DNA of 64,000 nt from the NCBI GenBank assembly GCA_964213345.1, contig CAXOVX010000022.1:7585-71584 (forward strand), given 5' to 3'. Position 1 is the first letter of the stretch. Each line of letters starts with the position of its first letter. Position numbers and translations under genes: made by a program. Shown here in pieces: positions 57,755 through 64,000 of this stretch. Source of the stretch: CAXOVX01 sp964213345 (GTDB lineage: Bacteria > Pseudomonadota > Alphaproteobacteria > Rickettsiales > Midichloriaceae). Below the pieces are notes generated by a model. It did no database searches and was not told the origin of the DNA. It saw nothing but the letters and a program-made list of their open reading frames with translations.

Positions 57755-58126
57755 TCACTTTTTTATCCCCAATCCACCATTAAAAATATATTTATCTAGT
57801 CCTGAGCTAGGAATTTTAGGATCACTACGCCATTTACAGCCATTAGAAAGCGCTGTACGCACTTGTTGCTTTACATGATTTGGATTCATATTGGCTAGCA
57901 TACATACAGTTACAAAATCATCACTATCTCCCTTTAACCACCGTAGTGCTCGTAATTTATTTGCTTTAACTTGCTTTTTTTTAGAATTACTTGCGGCATC
58001 AACTAATGCTTGCATAATTACAGCTTTCCATAAACCTTGCATCCCCATTTCTTCACTATTATCACGCGCAGAATTATCTACATGGTTATGAAAAATCTCT
58101 TGATTTTTTATAAAGGTCATATTCAT
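57755..58126 (-). CDS. small helical protein of a phage/alphaproteobacterial type
   Basis: This 123-residue protein has GLWKAVIMQALVDAASNSKK and a following RALRWLKGDSDDFVTVCMLA then NMNPNHVKQQVR. A pattern of LWxAVIxQALxDA plus RWL..DDFxxVCxLAxxxPxxV is familiar from small proteins in phages and alphaproteobacterial genomes of uncertain role; the final helix pair could be a DNA-binding turn. It is encoded upstream of the OTU-like gene on the same strand with a 210-bp gap. It might be a regulator of that locus, which is speculation. Confidence 0.6.
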   Translation of the reverse strand: MNMTFIKNQEIFHNHVDNSARDNSEEMGMQGLWKAVIMQALVDAASNSKKKQVKANKLRALRWLKGDSDDFVTVCMLANMNPNHVKQQVRTALSNGCKWRSDPKIPSSGLDKYIFNGGLGIKK

Positions 58127-58335
58127 TTTTGCTTCCTCTTATAGGATTGTTCTTAACATGATAAAATATAATAATTGATAATGAATCAGCAAGTCTATTT
58201 TTTTAACATTGATGTAATATTTTTTATATATAGAAATTAATAGTAGTAAATAATGTGACAGAAATTAATCATTTCGGTTTTGCACTACCAATATTTATAA
58301 CTACTTTGTATCGTAGTTACTGCACGAAAAAGAGA

Positions 58336-58471
58336 TAATACCAATTCCCCCTTTTTATGTTCACGTTGTCGTATTGCAGGGTTCAGACTTAGTCATGTAG
58401 TATTACTATACTCCTTCGCCCTCACTATTGCGCTCCTAGTGCTTATTTAAAAATGAGACTTTGGGTATAAC
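58336..58471 (-). repeat. M1 element, copy 10 (complete)
   Basis: Both ends are kept: AATACCAATTCCCCCTTTTT on the left and GAGACTTTGGGTATAAC on the right, with the reverse core CACTATTGCGCTCCTAGTGC. It lies between the divergent small-protein gene and sodB. Confidence 0.82.
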
Positions 58472-58511
58472 GGGCATAGGCTATAAAAAATATCTTTATA
58501 TTTGATACAAA

Positions 58512-58539
58512 TTTTACTAACGTTATTGCTCAGTATAAT
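58512..58539 (+). promoter_or_regulatory. possible sodB promoter
   Basis: A perfect TATAAT at 58534-58539 is preceded by TTTTAC at 58512-58517 with a 16-bp spacer, 67 bp before the sodB ATG. The -35 box is poor. Confidence 0.3.
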
Positions 58540-58605
58540 TTTTTACAGTAGTACTGTGGACATCTGTAAATAGAGTGAGATTATTTAGCGTTTAGATGAC
58601 ATGAC

Positions 58606-59226
58606 ATGAATAACATGCAAATTTTATTGCCAAAATTACCGTATAAGTTGGATGCTCTTGAGCCGCTCATTTCAGCTAGAGCGATAGATTGTCACTACAA
58701 CGAACATCATAAGGCATATCTAAATAACCTGAATAGTTTGTTAGTAGAACGTAATTGGGTAACAAATGATCTAGAAAGTCTTATCATACAAACTCACAAA
58801 AATATAAACGAAGTGAGCGTTTTTAATAATGCTGCCCAAATTTGGAATCATAATTTTTATTGGCATTCTATAAAACCAAATGGAGGAGGGATACCGAGCG
58901 TGAGGTTAATGGTGCAAATAGAAAAAGATTTGGATAATTTTGCAAATTTTAGAGAAACTTTTATAAAGCGAGGATTGGAGCAATTTGGCAGCGGATGGGT
59001 CTGGCTGGTTTGGGATTTAAAAGAACGAAAGCTGGTAGTCACAAAGACCTCTAATGCAGATACTCCAATGCTTCGTAACCAAAAAGCCTTAATTGCTTTT
59101 GATGTATGGGAGCATGCTTACTACCTTGATTATCAAAGTCATAGGTCAAAATATTTGGAAATTTTTGTTGATAAATTGTTAAATTGGGAATTTGCTGAAC
59201 AAAAATTTCAGTCTATAACAAAGTAA
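58606..59226 (+). CDS. sodB: superoxide dismutase, Fe type
   Basis: This 206-residue enzyme removes superoxide. All four metal ligands are visible: H30 in CHYNEHHKAYLNNLN, H82 in NHNFYWHS, and D166 and H170 in AFDVWEHAYYLDYQ. The GSGWVWLVWD block is typical. Residue pattern suggests the iron form, though Fe/Mn preference cannot be fixed by eye. The second ATG (residue 4, MQILLPKLPY) is an equally good start. M1 copy 10 is upstream. Confidence 0.93.
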   Translation: MNNMQILLPKLPYKLDALEPLISARAIDCHYNEHHKAYLNNLNSLLVERNWVTNDLESLIIQTHKNINEVSVFNNAAQIWNHNFYWHSIKPNGGGIPSVRLMVQIEKDLDNFANFRETFIKRGLEQFGSGWVWLVWDLKERKLVVTKTSNADTPMLRNQKALIAFDVWEHAYYLDYQSHRSKYLEIFVDKLLNWEFAEQKFQSITK

Positions 59227-59340
59227 ATAGGTATAGAAAAAGGCAATTTTAGAGTCTTCAACAAGAGAGCGCTCACCTTCTACACCTTTAGTGAAGAAAT
59301 TGTAATGAGATAACTTAAGATAACTTTATTATCCACACCA

Positions 59341-60096
59341 TTGACAAATATGGCTTTAAATATGAGGCAAATTTTTTCAGGCAGATCTACAGCGGAAACT
59401 AAAAAACAAGAAAATGCGGAGTCGCGTTCATTGAAGACCTGGTATCAAGAAGCGTATGAAGCAGCTATTGTTCAGCGTAATTTTTTTATCATTGTAGCTA
59501 TAGCTTCCATTGTTATTGTCATTTCTGCAATATTTGTTATAAGGTATATCAAAAGCACCAAATCCATTGAGCCCTTTGTTATAGAGATTGAGCGCAAAAC
59601 TGGAGTACCAACAGTAGTAGAATCCGTGTCGGCAAAAGACTATACAGCAGATGAGAGTATAAAACGGTACTTTATAATGCAATATATTAAGGCAAGGGAG
59701 GAATATTTTTATCAAACCTTCCAACGCAATTTTTATACAGTAGTACGCGTTTTATCCTCTCCGGATGTATATTATGGTGATTACAGACCAAAATTTTCTC
59801 CAAGTAATCCAAATAGTCCATCCAATATATATGGACAAAACAATATTCGCGTAGTAAATCGCAAGTCTATTATCTTTCAAAGTCCACAATTAGCTCAAGT
59901 AAGGTTGTCAGCTGAGGTGCAAGGTTCACTCTCTACTAGAAATGATAAAGTGGTACTACTTGCATTTGATTTTCAAAATATTGGGATGAACGATGAAGAA
60001 AGATTAATAAATCCCCTTGGTTTTGTTGTGACTATGTATAAAATTGAAGACGAGAACACATCTTCTGATAGCAGTGTTAATAATAATTCTCAATAA
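59341..60096 (+). CDS. virB8: type IV secretion protein VirB8
   Basis: This is a 251-residue inner-membrane protein from TTG 59341, or 248 residues from ATG 59350 (MALNMRQIF), which is the likelier start. A short cytoplasmic part (LKTWYQEAYEAAIVQRNFF) leads into one transmembrane helix at about 47-70. The periplasmic NTF2-like domain follows, with EPFVIEIERKTGVPTVVESV. VirB8 nucleates the inner-membrane complex. virB9, virB10 and virB11 follow in order, as in other Rickettsiales rvh loci. Confidence 0.93.
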   Translation: MTNMALNMRQIFSGRSTAETKKQENAESRSLKTWYQEAYEAAIVQRNFFIIVAIASIVIVISAIFVIRYIKSTKSIEPFVIEIERKTGVPTVVESVSAKDYTADESIKRYFIMQYIKAREEYFYQTFQRNFYTVVRVLSSPDVYYGDYRPKFSPSNPNSPSNIYGQNNIRVVNRKSIIFQSPQLAQVRLSAEVQGSLSTRNDKVVLLAFDFQNIGMNDEERLINPLGFVVTMYKIEDENTSSDSSVNNNSQ

Positions 60097-60130
60097 TGTG
60101 GGAAATAATAATAATATGTGTTAATTTGCC

Positions 60131-60883
60131 ATGCTATATAAGATAAGAACATTTTTCACGGTGTGCGCTATGGGTGTTGCTATATGTAACGGGGTTGTCT
60201 CTGTAGCTAATGGCAGCAGCGCAGATGATTATCCAATTGCAACAGATAGTAGAATAAAAACTTTTGTTTATAGCGAAAATGAAGTATTCCCCATAGTTCT
60301 ACACTATGGGTATCAAACGGCAATAGAATTTGGGCAGGGAGAAAGTATGCAAACCTACTCTGTAGGTAACAGCTATGCGTGGCAGTTTTCACCGATAGGC
60401 AGGACATTATTTATAAAGCCTTTAGAGGAAAATATTTTGACTAACATGACTGTAATTACTAATAAAAGGCGGTATTACTTTGAGTTACAGTCAAAAATGA
60501 TGTCTAATGCGCTTGATGAAGAATTAGCGTACGCGGTGCGTTTTTTCTATCCTGATGAAGTTGAAGACGCCATAAAGCCAGATACAGCCGCTCAAACTGA
60601 CGATGATGATAGGTCGATTCCCATTATAAAGCCGTACAACTTTAATTACCTAATAGCAGGTTCCACTAAATTTGGGTTGAGTAACGTTTTTGATGATGGG
60701 ATAAATACATTCTTTCAATTCGACAACGGAGCTAAATTTATTCCTCAGATAACTGCGCAAAATAAAAATGAGAGCGTTAAGCTAGAGCCAAAAACAGTAG
60801 GAAATTATTTAGTTGTCAATTATATAGGACAGAAATTTCAGCTTGATTATAATGGTGCAAGTGTAGTTGTAACATCTAAATAG
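60131..60883 (+). CDS. virB9: type IV secretion protein VirB9
   Basis: This 250-residue periplasmic/outer-membrane protein has a signal peptide (FFTVCAMGVAICNGVVSVANG). The VirB9 N-terminal blocks are DSRIKTFVYSENEVFPIVL and YGYQTAIEFGQGE, with WQFSPIGRTLFIKPLEENIL next. The C-terminal domain shows NYLIAGSTKFGLSNVFDDGI and ENYL-like VGNYLVVNYIG. It forms the outer-membrane core with VirB7 and VirB10. No virB7 was recognised between virB8 and virB9. Confidence 0.93.
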   Translation: MLYKIRTFFTVCAMGVAICNGVVSVANGSSADDYPIATDSRIKTFVYSENEVFPIVLHYGYQTAIEFGQGESMQTYSVGNSYAWQFSPIGRTLFIKPLEENILTNMTVITNKRRYYFELQSKMMSNALDEELAYAVRFFYPDEVEDAIKPDTAAQTDDDDRSIPIIKPYNFNYLIAGSTKFGLSNVFDDGINTFFQFDNGAKFIPQITAQNKNESVKLEPKTVGNYLVVNYIGQKFQLDYNGASVVVTSK

Positions 60884-60923
60884 CTAATATGAATATGGAA
60901 AGCCATTAAAAATAAAAAATGTA

Positions 60924-62378
60924 ATGAAAGAAGGTGATAATAACAAAAACTTAGTAGATATTCAGCCATCACAGCAAACAGAGAGTGGCGGAGAGGTAGT
61001 GCTCGAGCAAGAGAGTGGCACTGCTTACCAAGATAATCTTGTCCAAGAAGATGTAAATGAATCAGAACAGTTCAAGGCAGATATTACTAACAGCGGTCAT
61101 AAAAGTATAAAAGAAGTATTCAGCAACATAACTGGGAATGATAGATCTAAAAAAGTGGGTATAATCATTGTAGTGCTAGCTGCCATTACTGGAGTATACT
61201 TTCTATTTTTTAGCAGCAGTAAGAGTAATAAGCAGTCTACCACGGATAAGGAAAAAATTGCACCGACAGTACCTGTTACACATTCTCCAAGCAACATTGT
61301 TATGCAACCTGCTCCTTCACCTCCTCCTACATTACAATCTCTTCCTGTACTAAAAGCACCAGAAGCCCCAGTTCCTCCACCACCACCAATTCCTATTGCA
61401 CCACCGGTGCCAGTGTTTACAGCAAAAAAAGCACTACCTGCTGTTGCTATGCCTAATCCCACAGATTTACCCATTGTCGCTGATAACACAGTAGATAAAC
61501 AAAAGATAGCTGAAAAGATGAAAGCACAAATTATGGTATTTGGCGGTGGTGTTGATGCAGGAGATGGTAACGCCACTAAGGACGATAATAAGGATAAAAC
61601 GCAGAAAAAAGATGGTGCTTCAAAAAAGACAGTCACCAATTTTCTAGGATTTGATAATGGTATGATAGATAGTGATGCATTGGATAATTCTACAACTGCT
61701 AATGTTACCGCAACCATAGTAAAAAATTTGGATAGAACCATAGTTCAAGGCAAAGTAATAGATTCGGTATTAGAGACTGCTATAAATACGGACATCCCGG
61801 GCATATTAAGGGCAATAGTAGCTCGTGATGTATATGCAGAGCAAGGGAAAAATGTACTTATTCCCAAAGGATCTCGTTTAATTGGGTCATATTCTTCAGA
61901 TGTTGCACCAGGACAAAACAGAGTCGCTATTGTATGGGATAGATTGATAATGCCCAATGGTATTGATATACAAATAGGATCTCCTGGTGCGGATCAGCTC
62001 GGAAGAGCTGGAGTTTCTGGGAATGTTGATGATAAGTGGATGACAAAATTAAGCAATGCTTTTTTGGTTTCGTACATGGTACCACTCACTATGGGTAATC
62101 TAACTAATAAGGATGATAAAATTAGTGTTACTGTCCATACAGGAGGAACTACTCCTGACGGAAAGACGACACCTTCCAGCACCACTACAACCGGTAGTGC
62201 GCAAGCAATGGCAATGCAAAATGCTACACAACAATTCCAGCAAATTGCGGGAGATACTATAACGCAGAGATTTAACTTAAAGCCTACAATCACTGTAGAT
62301 CAGGGAACAAAGATTAATATTATAGTAACGAAAGATTTAATATTTTCTTCACAAATTATAAATAAAATTACGCAGTGA
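60924..62378 (+). CDS. virB10: type IV secretion protein VirB10
   Basis: This 484-residue protein spans both membranes. A cytoplasmic start is followed by one transmembrane helix near 78-99 (VGIIIVVLAAITGVYFLFF), then a proline-rich periplasmic stalk around 115-180 (APSPPPTLQSLP, APVPPPPPIPIAPPVPV). The C-terminal TrbI/VirB10 barrel follows from about 265 with GKVIDSVLETAINTDIPGIL, KNVLIPKGSRLIGSYSS and NRVAIVWDRLIMPNGIDIQI. It senses ATP use and gates the outer pore. It overlaps virB11 by four bases (GTGA). Confidence 0.95.
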   Translation: MKEGDNNKNLVDIQPSQQTESGGEVVLEQESGTAYQDNLVQEDVNESEQFKADITNSGHKSIKEVFSNITGNDRSKKVGIIIVVLAAITGVYFLFFSSSKSNKQSTTDKEKIAPTVPVTHSPSNIVMQPAPSPPPTLQSLPVLKAPEAPVPPPPPIPIAPPVPVFTAKKALPAVAMPNPTDLPIVADNTVDKQKIAEKMKAQIMVFGGGVDAGDGNATKDDNKDKTQKKDGASKKTVTNFLGFDNGMIDSDALDNSTTANVTATIVKNLDRTIVQGKVIDSVLETAINTDIPGILRAIVARDVYAEQGKNVLIPKGSRLIGSYSSDVAPGQNRVAIVWDRLIMPNGIDIQIGSPGADQLGRAGVSGNVDDKWMTKLSNAFLVSYMVPLTMGNLTNKDDKISVTVHTGGTTPDGKTTPSSTTTTGSAQAMAMQNATQQFQQIAGDTITQRFNLKPTITVDQGTKINIIVTKDLIFSSQIINKITQ

Positions 62379-63370
62379 ATATGCAAGCTAATACTGCACT
62401 CGAAACGTACCTAGAGCCCTTAAAGCACGTATTTGCAGAAGATGGTGTAAGTGAAGTATCGATTAATCGACCCGGCGAAATTTGGATAGAAAAACGTGGT
62501 ATTATCAGACGAGAGGTACTAAGTGTACTGGATTTAGATCATTTGCGTGGTACTGCACTGTTAGTAGCAAGCTCAACTGAGCAGAAGATTAGTGAAGAAG
62601 CCCCGCTTTTATCAGCTACGTTACCCAATGGGTTCAGAATTCAAATAGTCATACCTCCAGCATGCGAATCTGGTACAATAGGTATGTCTATCAGGAAACC
62701 GTCTACTATGAAGCTGGACCTCGAGGCATACGAGCAGATGGGAGCATTTAAAGATGTTGTTGTTGGTAATGCTACCGACGATAATGATGCAGTACTAGCT
62801 CAGTTGCTGAGAGAAAGGAAAATTAAGGATTTTTTATGTAATGCAATTGTTCATCATAAAAATATAATAGTAAGCGGCGGTACTTCCACAGGAAAGACTA
62901 CTTTTACCAATGCAATGCTCAAATCTATTTCTGTAGATGAACGCCTGATTACTTGTGAAGATGCACGAGAAATTGAAATATCGGGGCATCCGAATAGGCT
63001 ACATTTGCTGGCTTCTAAAGGTGGACAAGGCAGGGCAAAGGTCACTATACAAGATTTAATAGAAGCTTGCTTACGTCTAAGGCCAGATCGTATAATAGTT
63101 GGAGAATTGAGAGGGGGCGAAGCTTTTAGCTTTTTACGTGCTATAAATACGGGACATCCAGGCTCTATATCAACGTTACATGCTGATACTCCCCAGATGG
63201 CAGTAGAGCAATTAAAATTGATGGTAATGCAGGCAGGATTGGGTATTCCGCCAGATCAGATAAAAGATTATGTACTACACGTAGTAGATATAATTATACA
63301 GCTAAAAAGAGGTGCGAAGGGGGTACGTTTTGTCTCAGAAATTTATTTTAAAGATGCCGCGCTAACGTAG
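62375..63370 (+). CDS. virB11: type IV secretion ATPase VirB11
   Basis: This 331-residue hexameric traffic ATPase starts at GTG 62375 or ATG 62378-adjacent (MQANTALETYL). It has an N-terminal domain to about 140, Walker A SGGTSTGKTTF near 167-177, the Asp box LITCEDAREIEI, Walker B RPDRIIVGELRGGEAFSFL, and the His box TGHPGSISTLHAD. It drives substrate export with VirB4 and VirD4. virD4 usually follows directly; here the next DNA is R2, M1 and IS remnants. Confidence 0.96.
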   Translation: MNMQANTALETYLEPLKHVFAEDGVSEVSINRPGEIWIEKRGIIRREVLSVLDLDHLRGTALLVASSTEQKISEEAPLLSATLPNGFRIQIVIPPACESGTIGMSIRKPSTMKLDLEAYEQMGAFKDVVVGNATDDNDAVLAQLLRERKIKDFLCNAIVHHKNIIVSGGTSTGKTTFTNAMLKSISVDERLITCEDAREIEISGHPNRLHLLASKGGQGRAKVTIQDLIEACLRLRPDRIIVGELRGGEAFSFLRAINTGHPGSISTLHADTPQMAVEQLKLMVMQAGLGIPPDQIKDYVLHVVDIIIQLKRGAKGVRFVSEIYFKDAALT

Positions 63371-63420
63371 TGTAGTAATGAGCGATAAGATAGTAAAATA
63401 TGTGTTATGTGGATAATTTT

Positions 63421-63500
63421 AGTCCGATTTCTCCTGAAACTTGCTTATGCTGCATGAAATACAATGAGCATATGGAGCACAGGATGGCGATGTATTTTTA
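63421..63500 (+). repeat. R2 repeat left half, copy 6
   Basis: CCGATTTCTCCTGAAACTTG, CTTATGCTGCATGAAATACA and ATATGGAGCACAGGATGGCG match R2 copies 2 and 4. The right half is replaced by M1 DNA. Confidence 0.6.
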
Positions 63501-63502
63501 CA

Positions 63503-63570
63503 CCCAATTCTCTTTTTTAGCGCTCACGTTGTTGCGCTGCAGAATTCAGACTCAATCATGTAGTATAGCT
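63503..63570 (-). repeat. M1 element right half, copy 11
   Basis: CCAATTCTCTTTTTTAGCGC, CACGTTGTTGCGCTGCAGAA and TTCAGACTCAATCATGTAGT are the reverse complement of the M1 right half. The left half is missing. Confidence 0.65.
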
Positions 63571-63654
63571 AATTGAACTGCGTTTACCGAATTAGTTTAA
63601 AGAGATGACAAGCAGGTTTTTAGTCGTTTGGTCCTGTAGAAGTAGTGTGGACTG

Positions 63655-63782
63655 GTCACCAGATTTAAATCCAATCGAGAAATATTTGGCCAATTTAAAG
63701 GCGTCGGTAGGCAAAAAATATTGAAAGAATACTCTTCCTTCTTTAGCAGATGCTGTGGACGCTACCCTCAAAAATCGACCCA
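63655..63782 (+). mobile_element. IS630 C-terminal fragment
   Basis: SPDLNPIEKYLANLKASVGK and, after a shift, LADAVDATLKNRP match the last part of the IS630 transposase at 13205-13335. It is joined at 63786 to an inverted IS982 end. Confidence 0.7.
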
Positions 63783-63785
63783 TTT

Positions 63786-64000
63786 AACCCCGAAGTAAGG
63801 ATAAGATTACAAGATAATAGTTGTTGAGATAGCAGGTTTATTAGGAGATAATTGGTATGAAATCAAGCAAGCCATAAGACTACAAGAAGCATTTTTACGG
63901 ATCTGAAAGTAGAGTGCCATAGTCTTTGAAATTGCTTGGGTTTGCCGAAAATAGTTTCAACAATTGTACGTTTATAGAGCAAAAATTTATCTTGTAGGTT
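63786..64000 (-). mobile_element. IS982 remnant, copy C, cut by the window edge
   Basis: The inverted end AACCCCGAAGTAAGGATAAG at 63786 is followed by the reverse complement of the IS982 3' region. It includes the codons for RTIVETIFGKPKQFQRL near 63930-63985. It continues beyond the window. It is nearly identical to the end of copy A. Confidence 0.8.

Noticed and set aside
61097..61741. 214-codon minus-strand open frame
   Set aside because: It is antisense to virB10; the Gly-rich stretch is the mirror of the proline-rich stalk.

Overview
This window reads as an AT-rich chromosome segment of an obligate intracellular alphaproteobacterium of the order Rickettsiales. The evidence is a scattered rvh-type (VirB) type IV secretion system with a second, degenerate VirB4, a giant ankyrin protein, a large NAD-glutamate dehydrogenase of the proteobacterial type, and isolated ribosomal-protein and cell-division genes. 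Flagellar genes (flgJ-like, flgN-like, flgK, flgL) next to secretion genes are unusual for Rickettsiales and fit the Midichloriaceae (Candidatus Midichloria-like) best. That placement is inferred from gene content only.

Layout. Positions 1-8500 hold the 5' end of pdhA (minus strand, cut by the window edge), a 1914-residue ankyrin/membrane protein, pth and ychF. Positions 8.6-10.8 kb hold rpsM, rpsK and rpoA, a leftover of the alpha ribosomal operon, followed by tRNA-Arg(UCU). Positions 11.3-13.8 kb are a graveyard of IS982, IS630 and IS5/IS427 remnants. Positions 13.8-24 kb are minus-strand housekeeping genes: an M23 peptidase, an orphan rpsH, tilS, ftsA, ftsQ, ddl, a short glutamine synthetase-like gene and kup. 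Positions 24-26.1 kb are again decayed IS DNA. Positions 26.2-32.6 kb carry oligopeptidase B, yajC, mdh and an addA-like helicase. Positions 32.7-37 kb carry a DsbA-like protein, an outer-membrane beta-barrel and a 57-residue-repeat protein with cysteine-rich ends. Positions 37-48 kb carry dprA, a degenerate virB4, a cysteine-rich VirB6-type exported protein and the flagellar cluster. Positions 48-52.5 kb carry an N-terminally shortened glutamate dehydrogenase and more IS DNA. Positions 52.5-58.1 kb hold a lipoprotein, an MFS transporter and three unrecognised or effector-like genes. Positions 58.6-63.4 kb hold sodB and virB8-virB9-virB10-virB11. The window ends in further IS remnants.

Two short non-coding repeat families thread through the intergenic DNA. 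M1 is about 125-135 bp with inverted ends close to TATACCAAGTCCC / GGGGAATTGGTATA, and at least eleven full or partial copies are visible plus one fragment. R2 is about 130-170 bp with ends like GACTTCTTTCGAAACTCGC, and six full or partial copies are visible. They look like miniature inverted-repeat transposable elements. They sit inside older IS remnants, supply the stop codon of the M23 peptidase, and lie exactly where the glutamate dehydrogenase and the VirB6-type gene are truncated. Expansion of these elements probably explains much of the operon break-up seen here.

The most interesting candidates for undescribed biology are: the M1/R2 elements; the minus-strand cluster at 54.5-58.1 kb, including a protein with an OTU-like Cys/His pattern; the 57-residue repeat protein; and the degenerate VirB4 coupled to a VirB6-type protein that lacks a membrane channel domain.
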